This document shows, piece by piece, positions 21,801 to 32,000 of a stretch of DNA of 64,000 nt. The DNA comes from Angiostrongylus vasorum (taxonomy: Eukaryota > Nematoda > Chromadorea > Rhabditida > Metastrongylidae). The notes beneath the pieces are model-generated. The model saw only the letters and a program-made list of their open reading frames with translations, ran no database searches and was not told the DNA's origin. Location of the stretch: NCBI GenBank assembly GCA_018806985.1, contig JADANN010000423.1:292871-356870 (forward strand), given 5' to 3'. Within the stretch, counting starts at the first letter, position 1. Each line of letters starts with the position of its first letter. Position numbers and translations under genes: made by a program.

Positions 21801-24800
21801 CAACATTACGGTGCCGGACTGTGATTTCACACATCGGTAGGCTATCACTTTGTAGGCCAAATGTGTTTTCAATCACGTGTATGATGTGTCGAATCGAGTT
21901 TAATGCAAGGGGCATCCAAAAAGGATTGGTCGACAACACACTCTTTATTTTTCCCACCCCTTTTATGATTTGCGTTCCCGTTATGAAAAGAATAAGATGG
22001 TTAGGATAAAAGAATAAAGCATTCGGTGTTGATCAATCCCTGAGGGATGTACTACGCATTCACCTTCATCAAGTATCGTAGCGGATGATTTAGTGCATGT
22101 CCGGCCTGCGAAATAACTCGCGGTGGCCTATCGATGTGCCAACTCTGTGTTTTACCATAGCAGACAAGTCTGGTACCAATTTACTAACCCCGAAGTAATT
22201 GTGGGATTTATTTATTTATATGATCTTATAAACTGATCTTCTTTAGCTGGTGCGAGGTTGGTATAGATCTTCGTTGTCGTGGTCGTTGTTGTTGGTGTTG
22301 TTGGTCGATGGCTGACGTTTCGGTGATTTCGCTTTCCTCAGAGCCTAGACGTATTTTATATTAGAATACTTTAATTATTCGGTGGAAAAGGCTAAAGTAC
22401 TGATGAAGATCAAAGTTTTAAATAGATGGTGGGTTAGGATGCTACGGTCAAACTGAAAGGCTACTCACCGTGATGTAACGAGTGGGACTGGCCAAATTTA
22501 TAAATTTGAAAAAAAATAAATTTCAAAAATCCAAAGATGAACCGCAAAGACGAGTGCCTCACTATCACACGTAACCTGGCGCCCTATTTCAAAATGATAT
22601 TTTGACCCCTGGTTGTGTCCTGCTCGCGACTCCACGTGAACAACGCGTGGGCCAGTCCCACTCGTAACATCACGGTGAGCAGCCTTTTTTGCTCATTATG
22701 GCATGTAGCATCCTAACCCACCATCTATTTAAAACTTTGATCTTCATTAATGCTTTATCCTTTTCCACCGAATAATTAAAGTATTCTAATATAAAATACG
22801 TCCAGGCTCTGAGGAAGGCGAAATCGCCGAAACGTCAGCCATCGACTAACAACACCAACAACAACGTCAACGACAACGAAGACCTATACCAACCTCGCAT
22901 CAGCTAAAGAAGATCAGTTTATAAGATCATATAAGTAAATATATCAACTATCTATGCCGAGTTTTATAGAAAGTCGGTCTTTTGAGTAATTGCGGGATTG
23001 GTTTTGCCTAGGGCGCAAAATGAAACCAACAACCAAATGTGTATAGCCGCACAGCTATGACCATTGCTGTTACGCACACCTAATGAAAACAGTAGGAATA
23101 ACAACAGAACCAGTAATGTTAGACGATATGCTTACTAGTATTTTTCAACGAAGTTTCAGTCGTCGTGTTCTGGTTCATCCGTAAAGGTAAGTGTCAGCAA
23201 GCGAAGCTAGAGTGATAGTCATTTTCAATGGTGAATGGCATTACGAGAAGTTTTCTCGTACCATTGCATAATATGATATGATATTTCTGATTTGTGTAAT
23301 GAACTGGTGGCAAGGACAAAAAACACGAACTCAAAAAAAAACAACAAGAGGAAACCAAAGGTATCAGGAACTTCATTCATCATGGGAAGATTCAAGGTAA
23401 AATCAACAGCTCTGTGGAGTTGGTGATGAGAGTTGACTAACGCAATGAGGTTTGTCTCGCATCTCATTTGAAATGAGTTGCAAGATGCTTGATAGCACTT
23501 ATGAAGAGACCGGTTGAAAAAAAGGTTTTTTCGAACTGTTTTAAAAAAGCCATAGTCTCTTAGTCAAAGGTCAGATGACATTTTGAACTTAGAACATTCT
23601 AATACTGCTAATCTACGCATAAGAAAAATATTGTTGTTCGTTTCAACTATGCAGTAGTTACTGAACACTTACTCACCATCGAACACAACTCTTATTTGAA
23701 GAGCAGTGTTGATGCCCAGATTACACTTGCTTTTTCTTCATGAACGTCGTCGAATACTGGTGATTCCAGCTAAAATCTTGAAATTGCTATCCTAAGGTGT
23801 CCCTACTTATTCATGACAGGCAGTTTAATCCTTGTGCATCGCAGCAAGCTCTTTGCAAACAAATCGGTCACTAATTTACCGATCCCAGAATGAATAGAAC
23901 GTTTGGTGAGCCTAGTGTTGAGTTGAACCACTAGCAGGTGTGTTCATTGCACTGCATCACTAAATCGCGTCCTCCTGCTAACTTCTTTAGTGAAATAGCA
24001 AGAATTAAAACCACTTTTCATGCAAACTATGTTTTTCTATACAATTACAGTTTATTATTATATTATTGGTTTACCATTGCGGGGGGCATGCTATGATCAG
24101 AATCGTCATGTCACAAAAGTTAACTTCTCATAAAGCCATTCAAGCTGAAGCTTTTGTTTAGTTATGTTTGTGTTCGCATTATTGCTCGTAGCTTCACAGT
24201 TATGCGCATATGTATATAAATATATATATATATATATATATGTACATATATAGATGGATAAGTACCTACGTATGTACTTCTAGTTGTTAACCAACCTCGG
24301 ACTCTACAAAGTCGTATTTCGAGCAGTAGAAGAGTATTTACTGTTGTGACCTCACAAATGGAAATTGTAAAGAACTGAAAATCGCTCATGTGATACATAA
24401 AGATATCATTAGAAAACACAAACACACTTGGGAAATCTAGGAAGATAACGTTCTTCTGCATTAGAATGCTTTGGCTTTTTCTTATTTTTTCGTTTTAATC
24501 CCTTGCAAATTCTTGCTTAAGCAGATAAAAGTCGATAGAATCTACAATACTTGCCGATTATATGTTAGTGCCTAAGAGCTTTGTAAAAAAGCTGGACTTT
24601 TGACATCTAAACAGCTAGTAATTTTCGTTGTAAAAAAAAAGTCGTGCGTTCATTCAGATTCCCGCGCCAACGTATTCACCTCCGTCTGTGCCTGAATATC
24701 ATCAGAACTGCGTTCGTCAAGTACCACTTGAAACTAGACATCATCTAGCCAGCCCTGACGGAGAATGCTCTCATTTGAATAGCATAGGCAGGTCGGTTTC

Positions 24801-27640
24801 TTATGTGAAATCAAACCAAACGTTCTTTGAGGTTTCAAAAGGGTACCTGTTATCGTGAAATTTTCCTGTAGAAGCAGCTGCCACAAGAAAATTAAAACTG
24901 AAGGATAATTTCACTGAAACCTTACAGAAAAGAAACAGAATGATGGGGAAAAACGTAGACGTATTATATAACGGGCGTGTGAACACCAGTATTGATAGTG
25001 GATTGATTCGTTTAGACAAATTACAAGAAGTGAAAAGACTTCACTCATTGGAAGAACAGTAATGGATTGGCGCTACTCATTACTCGATCGCTGAGAAAAT
25101 AGGTCGGATTCACTTCGAAATGATCCTAAAGCATTGAAAATAAATGACGCTAAAGTATTCAAAATGATGCTAAGTTTTGAAAAATTGTTGGTGTCGGAAG
25201 TATTAAAAGATTTTGCGGGAAGTGCATAACTATTCTCAGGGGAGGACAGCATAGCGCTAGTGATGTCCATCATCACGAGCATGGCGCTAGTTCGATGTCG
25301 CTCCGGGCCAACCAGGCCTCTTGTCCCTCCGGGGTCGGAAAATTGGTACCGGACTTGTCTGGGAAGAAACCACTCTGTGCAATCCAAATAGAAACGCTCC
25401 AGCTCGGCTACGCCAGGACTCCAGGGAGAATCGACTTGACCAGCATTCTACGACATTCAAGATGAAATGAAAAATCCTCAAGCAGCAACCGAATCCACAT
25501 GTAAAGTTAGAAGATTTTCGTGGACAATGGTTGCGAGGAATCGAATCGAATGTGAGAAGTGATGGAATGCACACCGCAGACGTGAAGACGGATCATATAA
25601 AATAAAAAAAAGTTAAAAGAACATAAAGTGGAAGGCACGTAATAAACGGCTCTGAAGAAAGCGAAATCAGCCGAAACGTCAGCTTTAACGGAATAAGGAA
25701 TAAAGTAACACCTCGTGTTTGTTCAACAACAATATTGAGAACTATTTGATCAATGCCGAAGTTAACAAAAAGTTGGTCGTAAAAGAACATAGCTATTCTT
25801 GATCCACTCAGTTGAAATTCACTTCCATCGGATTCTCAACGGTCTGCCGTAAATAACCGGCTATTCTCTCAAGCAGTAGACAAGTGGTACGATATCATTT
25901 AGCAAATACAGTACTTGGTATTTTACTAGGAAAACGCAAATGGAAGGATGTCTAAAATACGCATAGAATTCCGAATATTTTTTGTAAGAGTAGAGAAGGG
26001 AACAGCAACAGTTCTTTGTTTTCCATCAGTTTTTAAGCTCTCTGGTAGAAAAGTACCGGATTTAAATGCAGCCAGAAAATTGCTCTCCTAAGCTGTTTTT
26101 TAGTCATATATCGATTCAGAAAACACCTACCCTGAAGTTTTGGTGTCAGTGAAGATAAGATGGGTATCGAAATTGTTCGAAGAAAAAATTCTTAAGGACT
26201 TTAGTAAACATGGATTCAAAACAGCAAACCAAAAACGGTAGGTTTTCATTTCAGCCTTAATTCTACTGGTTCACCAATTGATATCACCGGATCGTTCAGT
26301 GATAGCTGCTACGTGAATAGCGACGTGATCTCTTCCACCAATGGTAGGCACGTCAGAACTTAGTAATATTAGTTGAATTTTCGTTCTGACAAAACACTGT
26401 CCTACATTCCATAGTTTCAAATGAAAAATATAATCGAGAGTTTCCTGAATAACTTATAGAAAGAGGAAAGTATAAATTCAGGTCTATTCAAGAGAAGCCA
26501 TCCCACCGAGCCTTGCGCTAAATCAAAGCTTCCGCATTAAAATTTAAAAGTACACCTAACGCCCAATTAAATACTTCGTGATGCATTCTCTCCAAAAACC
26601 GATTAAAAAATCTTTTTCAATGCTGTTTTCTGGACCCATTTAAATAATAAATATCAAAGTCATCCAGTAGAGTCACATAGCGTAGCGGAGTAACGCGTCG
26701 CACATGTACACATAGCGGTCGTCGAGTTGATTCCTATTCACCACAGCAATCATTTGCTTTCCTCATTTTGATGCCAAAGAGTTGATATCAAGCTCTTTGA
26801 TAAAGAGTTGATAGACGAATGAGTAGCTGTTGAATAGCTTTCATGTTTCAGTAGGTTGAACGCATCAAATCCATATTCAATGAATTTAAGTATAAATTGA
26901 TATCAAGTGTAAGCGTTAGGCGTTGATCAATCCCTGATGTGGTGTGCATTCCATTGCATTCATGGCATCGTAAAGCTGACTGAACCTTTCGCTTATGCAA
27001 TAAAGCAAGGAGGCCTATCAATGAATCGATCGTTGTTATCTTTCCAAAAAAGAAAATCTGTTACAAATTTGCCGACCCGGAGTCAATTGGGGACATCGTT
27101 GGCCTGGGGAAGCCCTGTCGAATCCACGTCCCTGTGTGTATTGCAGTGATTTTCGAAACCAATGCGTTACATGTGTGTCTAAAAAATTAATGAGTGGTTC
27201 ATCCAAATTTGCCAAAGCCTATTTGACTAAAACTGACAAACAAGTAGGACTCAATGAGATGCTTTTTTTTAATTTACGTGTTCAGGTTCACAAGGAGTAG
27301 ACGATCATCTATGCGCTACTGAAGCTGATGTGCAATCCAAATACCAGCTACATAGGTACGCTAGTCGTTGATACTTCAAAGAGTCTTAGGTTCTAGAACA
27401 ACTGATTGGTATCATGGTAGAAACGTATTAATTCCTGCAAAACATGCTGATACTGCCAATGTAATAATCAATCTCTTAGAGTTCAGAATCGAAGAGGAGA
27501 CCGAGATGATCGATGATGGCATGCGATGTGCTCGTAGCGTCTACAGTCAGAATAATCTCGATCAGGAACGAAATGTCGTTATACCACGCAGTATTTCTGA
27601 ACAGGTACTTCTAGAAGGGAAAAAAAACCTTTACCAGTAG
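15803..27640 (+). CDS. Long Ser/Pro/Tyr-rich cytoplasmic-tail-like protein, nine exons, unrecognised
   Basis: Exons: 15803-15886 (or from 15789), 16104-16214, 20058-20163, 21158-21312, 21554-21646, 24658-24791, 26255-26343, 27286-27355 and 27487-27604, with read-through to a TAG at 27640 or a further donor at 27605. All eight junctions keep phase, and most acceptors are strong. The product starts CCLPIMFCCTRKKKDPG, like the inner edge of a membrane segment with a basic stop-transfer. About 300 residues follow, rich in Ser, Pro, Thr and acidic patches, with possible phosphotyrosine or adaptor sites (CYVNSD, a YxN site; CYDIILP; APTYSPPS). This suggests the cytosolic tail of a cell-surface receptor. 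KKG followed by DELD recalls dystroglycan tails, but too weakly to name it. The first exon lacks an ATG, so this is not a complete gene; see the block at 7365-10632. An RTE LINE and several repeats sit in the introns. Confidence 0.7.
16350..16740 (+). repeat. Reverse family A copy followed by a tRNA-like SINE head
   Basis: 16360-16595 is a reverse family A copy (CTTAATTGGGTTCATGCC to TTTTGCGAATATCTCAGC). At 16630-16740 a GTAGCGTAGTGATGCACTG A-box-like and GTTGGTTGGATTGC B-box-like pair begins a SINE head that stops before the RTE insertion. Confidence 0.58.
16865..18050 (+). mobile_element. 5'-truncated RTE LINE, RT palm to C-terminus
   Basis: Same family as the copy at 27930-31560, opposite strand. 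It begins at the palm (LVLTFVDHE), carries FADDIAIFSKS with FADD at 17182-17193, and continues through the thumb (NIENNMKEELDKRRRAAW, 17392 on). It ends with the tail that reads GGPPKYPS near 18035. Several frameshifts and stops make it dead. 5' truncation is usual for LINEs. It lies in the 3.8 kb intron between exons 16214 and 20058 of the plus-strand gene. Confidence 0.88.
18410..18830 (+). repeat. Family A variant and truncated second copy
   Basis: Copy 18415-18690 has a different tRNA-like module (GATTCGAATCAGGGATTAG, then ACTACACTACTGAGGC, read in reverse). A second copy starts at 18715 and is cut near 18800. Confidence 0.6.
19000..19260 (-). repeat. tRNA-derived SINE related to family C
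   Basis: Minus strand head CAGCTCAGGTAACGCAGTAA with CTGGTTCGATCTCG; 3' end CTGCTGGGATTCGCACAAG and A-rich tail near 18975. Confidence 0.62.
19260..20050. other. Intron sequence, nothing recognised
   Basis: Lies before the exon at 20058. No family landmarks. Confidence 0.45.
20640..21020 (-). repeat. Family D element
   Basis: Same order as 8035-8420: CACTGGTTGTGAGAACCC, CCAGGATGGTGGTGATTC, GATGAGGCGGTAAACCGTTG. Sits 138 bp before the exon at 21158. Confidence 0.72.
21690..22205. repeat. Two family B SINE pieces, head-on
   Basis: Plus-strand head at 21698 (GTAGGCGTAGCGCAGTAGTT) with body to about 21910, then a reverse copy 22025-22200 starting TGTTGATCAATCCCTGAGGG. Confidence 0.55.
22311..22345 (-). 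ncRNA. Hammerhead-like motif, inverted arm
   Basis: Reverse-strand counterpart of the motif at 22806-22840: CTGAGGA, a weakened stem II (AGCG/CACC), GAAACGTC, AGC. Stem I is retained. Confidence 0.35.
22806..22840 (+). ncRNA. Hammerhead-ribozyme-like motif in terminal repeat
   Basis: Order: GGCT (stem I 5'), CTGAGGA (matches CUGANGA), A, GGCG-AAAT-CGCC (stem II), GAAA, CGTC, AGCC (stem I 3'). Stems I and II are perfectly complementary. Penelope-like elements are known to carry hammerheads. Caution: there is an extra A before stem II and stem III is only AC/GT with no loop, so activity as a monomer is doubtful. Confidence 0.45.
23800..23985 (-). repeat. tRNA-like SINE fragment
   Basis: On the minus strand GCGATTTAGTGATGCAGTGC followed by GGTTCAACTC resembles A and B boxes; body CGGTAAATTAGTGACCG. 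Confidence 0.4.
24205..24255 (+). repeat. AT dinucleotide microsatellite
   Basis: (AT)n run of about 40 bases bordered by ATGTACATATA. Confidence 0.9.
25235..25600 (+). repeat. tRNA-derived SINE, family C
   Basis: Head GGACAGCATAGCGCTAGTG, B-box-like GCTAGTTCGATG, then a body near-identical in order to 13165-13545; tail AAAATAAAAAAAAG. Confidence 0.78.
25640..25800 (+). mobile_element. Solo Penelope-type terminal repeat behind a family C SINE
   Basis: Core at 25649-25683 (GGCTCTGAAGAAAGCG, then CCGAAACGTCAGC), followed by the signature ATCAATGCCGAAGTTAAC at 25751. It directly follows the SINE at 25235-25600, as the copy at 13700-13855 also follows a family C SINE. Confidence 0.5.
25649..25683 (+). 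ncRNA. Hammerhead-like motif, degenerate
   Basis: CTGAAGA core, stem II interrupted (AGCG..CAGCC), GAAACGTCAGC conserved. Confidence 0.3.
26915..27180 (-). repeat. tRNA-derived SINE, family B, decayed
   Basis: GGCGTTGATCAATCCCTGA marks the 3' end and GCCGACCCGGAGTCAATTGG the body; the head near 27130-27180 is worn. It lies in the intron between exons 26343 and 27286. Confidence 0.6.
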
Positions 27641-28692
27641 GAATCAATAAGTTCACATCGGCGATTAAATAGCAAGCTCAGAAATATTTCATAACATTTT
27701 TTGTACTAAAGTGAACATTGTGGAATATATCTCAATAGTAAACGAAACCTTCAAGAATCCAGGAAAATGATGTAAACATAGAAATCTCAACAAATAGAAT
27801 ATTTTCTGTTGAAAAAAAATTTTACGATGGTTGCGCACTTCCGAGCTGGTCGATCAACTTTCCGTCTATGTGATATGTAAATAGTAAACGACTTTAAGAG
27901 TTAGAAAGGGTATTTGTAAGTTACTTCCTTGGATATTTGAACGACTTCAAGAGCTGCGCGGACCTCAGCACATACACATTCGGTCCTTTCTCTCGCAGTC
28001 GTAGTCCATGCTGGTGGTCTTGTTCGAGCATGGTAGCGCGTGGGAGCCTCATACCGTGGTCTGTAAAACAACTGCAGCTGCGGGTACAGCTGATTAACTT
28101 TGTTTACGAACGCGTCCGCCCAACGTGTAGGTGGCCGGCCTGGGGGGACGTTTGCATTCTCGTGGAGTCCACTCTACAGTTATATTCCTCCATCTGTCGT
28201 CTGTTCTTCTCATTATTTGACTGTCCCATCTGTGTTTCGTTATCGATGTATATTCTCCTGGATCTCGAAGATGTTACAGATTTCGAGGATAAGAGTTTCG
28301 CATTTCAGACTAGATATTGAGAATTCCAGTTATATTTCAGAAGACATCGCTCAAACGCTCTGTGAGTACTGCAAAGTATTTTTGACGTAGTTGAAGTATC
28401 AAACCACGTCTCCGCAGCATAACAGAGCTCTGGGAGGACGGCTGAATAGCAAAGGTGCACGCGGATTTTCGGATTCTTCACTTGGTCAGTGGCTTCTTTG
28501 AGAATCCGGAATGCGGCCCAAGCTGCTCCCCTTCTTCTATCTAGTTTCTCATTCATGTTGTTTTCCATGTTCATTGATTGCACAAGCTATACGTACGAAG
28601 TGGTCTCTGCAATGAGAGAGCCATCCAATTCAATTTTTTTCGCCTTTGCACCATGGGTTTTTTCATTAACTGGGCCTTCTTTCGATTTATGC

Positions 28693-29337
28693 TCAGTCCG
28701 ATCTTTTTCCCAGTTCGCTGAGCACGTTGATCATCGTCTCTGCTTCGATAGCACTTCTTGAGAAGATGACAATGTCGTCGGCAAAACGAAGGTTTGACAG
28801 GAATTTTCCATCAATGCGTATGCCTTTCTCATCCCAGTCGAGTGACTTCATTATCCACTGCAGTGCGGCACTGAGCACCTTTGGCGATATTGTGTCGCCC
28901 TGTCGAACCCCTTTTCCTATGGGTACGGTAGGAGGTCGATGGGAAAGCTGTATTTTCGTAGTGCAGTTTCGATAACAGTCGGACAGAGTTCTTATGTAGG
29001 ACGGGTCCATTCCTTGGTCGACGAGAGCTAATAGGATTGCATTCGTTTCGACACTGTCAAACGCTTTTTCATAGTCGACAAAGGTTAGGACTAGAGGCAA
29101 GTGGTATTCCCGACAAACTTCGGTGACCCTGGACACCGTTTGGATGTGGTCCATAGAGCAGAATCCTTTCCGAAATCCTGCTTGCTCGACTGGTTGCGCC
29201 TCATCCAATGTCTTTGGTATGCGAATCTTCGTGAAGAGCTTGTAAAGTACACTCACCAAGCATATGGGATGATAGTTACGAAGACTCCTTCGGTCTCCCT
29301 TTTCTTGGGCAGGATGACAGTGGGCAACGTCCTCCAC
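28693..29337 (-). pseudogene. RTE reverse transcriptase domain, open 214-codon remnant
   Basis: This is the longest intact piece of the minus-strand LINE. It contains the RT core in order: the fingers region with LRNYHPI, the first catalytic Asp in FVDYEKAFDSV, the GVRQGDTISPK motif and the FADD catalytic box (canonical F/YxDD). It lacks the endonuclease and thumb, which lie in other frames on either side. The open frame reflects recent decay rather than function. Confidence 0.85.
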
Positions 29338-29634
29338 TGGTCTGGGATTTTTTCCTTTTGAAGCTAGGCTGTCATATGATTCGCAAGAAGTACATGTAAA
29401 TTGTGGCCTCCAGCTCTAAGGAAATCGGCGGTGACATTGTCTGGTCCTGGAGCTGTGCTTCTTTTCGTGTTTTCTATTGTAACTCGAGCCTCCGACGGAA
29501 GAATTCCAGGTGGTTTTTCTCCAACGGTGATATTAGTGTACGGGACAGGGGGCTGTGGAACGGAAAAGAGTAGTGTGCAACGTTTTCGCTATTAACTTCA
29601 TATCATGGCGGAAATTTTTGACGATCCCACCTTC

Positions 29635-30164
29635 TTTTTTTTAACTTATTATTTGCTGCCTACTCTTTTTAACGGCAGGGTATATATTGCGAAACATAAC
29701 TTTAATGATGCTGAGATGTTTGCAAAACTTCGGATCGCAGGTGTCTGCGGTGTGGGAACGAACGCGCTATTGTCGTTTCCGGGGAGTAACGCGTTCACCA
29801 CTACACCATGCGGGTCCCTTCGTTTCGCCTGTCTCCCAGCTAGTTCTATCGATCTTTTGCCATCATTAAAGTTATATTTCGCAATATATACCCTGCCGTT
29901 AAAAAAGAGTAGGCAGCAAATAATAAGTCAAAAAATTGTTATTATAACTGCAGCCTCAGCTTAACTGGGTTTAATGCCGATGTGGGCTCCCCAGATCAGT
30001 CCCGGTGACGGGTGATTGCTGGTGGCAAAAGATTGATAGAACTACCTGACAGACAGGTGAAAGGAAGGACCCGCATGGTGTGGTGGTGAACGCGTTACTC
30101 CCCGGAAACGACAATAGCGCCTTCGTTCCACACCGTAGACACCTGCGGTCCAGAGTTTTGCAAA
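29635..30164. mobile_element. Foldback (palindromic family A) element nested in the RTE LINE
   Basis: A family A unit in forward orientation (arm about 29690-29875) is followed by spacer and a second unit in reverse (about 29998-30164), so the insert can fold into a long hairpin. It is flanked by GATCCCACCTTC at 29623-29634 and GATCCCATCTTC at 30165-30176, a 12 bp target-site duplication with one mismatch. Removing the insert and one copy restores the LINE reading frame at this point. Confidence 0.8.
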
Positions 30165-31739
30165 GATCCCATCTTCGTTCATAAGGGTTGGAAGCGGAAC
30201 ATTATAATCACACAAGTCCCGACGGCATTTTTTTTCAGACTGCTCCTTTTCTCTGCTGCTTCTAGTAGTTTCTTCTGCTTGTACCGCTGTAGATCTTCCT
30301 GCAAAGCTATTCTGCAGCTGCCATTTATTACTAGCCATGTTAAACGTCTTGCAGCAGGATCAAGCTCCAGTTTCGTTCTCTTTTCGAACAACTCGTTAGT
30401 AGTGATGGAGATGCGATCTGATCTTCTTGCTTGAGGAACTGATGCGAATTCGGCGCAACTTTTCAATCCTTCGAAAAGAAGGTCGTAGTCCTCGGTCGGG
30501 TCATCTTTAATCTGCCAGTCAAGTTTGAATAAGAGTTCTTTCAGAATGTTCTCGTCGTATACAGCTAGACTTCTTCCCCGTGGTCGATGAAGAGAGTTCT
30601 TTTTCCAGCTTGCGGCTGAACTGAATCTTCGCGCGAAGGAAGCGGTGATCGGAACCAGTACAGAATGACGGGACTACTGATGTGTCAAGTAAGCACCGCC
30701 TTCTGTTTGTCAGAATATGGTCGAGTCATGCCGTTAAGAGACTCCCATGCCCAGCGGCGGCTTTTCTTTCTTCTGGAAAAACGAGTTTCCATGGAAGAGA
30801 CTTGCTGCGGACAGCAGTCCTGCGAGAGGGTTTTCATTCTCATTTCTTTCTCTTCATCAAAAATTTCCAATTCTGTATTCGCTGTCGTTGGCCTTTCCTA
30901 TTCTGGCGTTGAAGTTTCCAACAACAAATTTATGATATGCTGTATCATTGCGGATGACTTCCTCCAACTAAGAGTGGAACGCATTTAATTCGTACTCATC
31001 AGCTGCGTCGGTCGGTAAGTAGCATTTGATGATAGTGACCGTTTTATGATGAGACAGTTGAAAACGGAGGACGGCTATGCGAGGGGAAAGGATCTCGTAC
31101 GACTCGACGAGATGGACATTGGAGATAGGTGGACGATAAAGCCTACTCCGCCGACATTTCGTGACGGGACGTTTTCTACGCGAATCACAAGGGTCCCTTT
31201 GTTTAGTTGGCGTATGTCGGTCTTCTTGTAATGCGATCACGTGAAATTTAATGCGATCTGCGGCTACAAGAATGGTGTGAAGATCGGCGTCTGTGGAGAG
31301 CTTTCTGGCATTATACATGCATAGGAAGAAACAATCTCCTTGGCGTGTCGTACCTGTGTTCGTCAGATTCAGTTCCAATGACGTCCTGCGTAACCCGAGA
31401 TTTTCTAGCCCTTATCGGTCGTCCCTCCGCTTGACGTCATAGATGGAAGCACCCAGTGTGCGGGATACTGAGGCTGGCCTATTATTGGTCGTGCAACTTG
31501 GTCCTCCCTGGAGCCCTGACGTAACATTGCAAGGGCGTATCCAGGTCTTCACAACGATGTGGATCTGAGGAAGGTGTGTTTTCGGCGACGAATGCTTCGC
31601 TCGATCTTCCTATAGTTGATTCAGAGAGATGTTAAAACCGATATCAGAAATGGAAGTAGGAATGAAAAAGTAACCGACCGCTCAAGGACGAGGTAGAAGC
31701 CGAATCCTCCATTTATAAGTTAAGTTTATAACTAATTTA

Positions 31740-32000
31740 TATAACTATAATGTTGCTGTGATATTTGCAAAACTCCAAACCGCTCGTGTCTATGGCGAGG
31801 ACCGAACGCGCTATTAGCCGTTCAGGGGGTTAAGTCGTTCACGACCACGTCATGCGAGTCCTTGGTTCAGGCGATAATGTTTAGGGGAAAGGGTAATAGC
31901 GTGTTGGGTCCTCACCGTAGACACCAGCGGTACGGAGTTTTGCAGATATTTCAGCAACATTATGGTTATATTTCACATCATACCCTGCCATTAAAAAAAT
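31740..32000. repeat. Family A short foldback
   Basis: Forward half 31748-31865 and reverse half 31880-31985, both with AAAACTCC/GGAGTTTTGC and the CGCGCTATTA-type module. It lacks the long spacer of other foldbacks. Confidence 0.7.

Larger units (their letters stand above)
22210..22985 (+). mobile_element. Penelope-like terminal repeat pair in inverted orientation
   Basis: A left arm (about 22215-22480) and a right arm (about 22665-22950) are near-perfect reverse complements. Between them lies the end of a Penelope-like ORF in plus orientation, matching 55430-55570 with its end at 22608. Arms share GCATCAGCTAAAGAAGA at the outer edge, a CAACAACACCAACAACAAC-type run and the hammerhead-like core. 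Inverted pseudo-LTRs are a known arrangement in Penelope-like elements. No full RT is present. Confidence 0.8.
22990..24650. other. Intron sequence, mostly featureless
   Basis: Between exons 21646 and 24658. It holds only the SINE fragment near 23800 and the AT repeat at 24205. Confidence 0.45.
27930..31560 (-). mobile_element. Degenerate RTE-type non-LTR retrotransposon (endonuclease + reverse transcriptase)
   Basis: Read on the minus strand, this is a nearly full LINE. An apurinic-type endonuclease start ([24 protein letters not shown]) lies near 31378-30968. A linker follows at about 30470-30180. The reverse transcriptase lies at 29337-28693 with fingers and palm motifs (FVDYEKAFDSVETNAI, GVRQGDTISPK, FADDIVIF at 28785-28774). 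The thumb/C-terminal part is at 28583-28305, and the tail (GRPPTRWADAF) at about 28150-27930. Such proteins nick target DNA and copy the RNA in place. Frameshifts and stops break it into pieces, so it is inactive. A 530 bp foldback element is inserted between linker and RT. Confidence 0.9.

Noticed and set aside
22500..22620. Considered a DNA transposon (MITE) with 270 bp terminal inverted repeats
   Set aside because: The centre encodes the end of a Penelope-like ORF and the arms match the 3' end at 55570-55830, so inverted pseudo-LTRs fit better.
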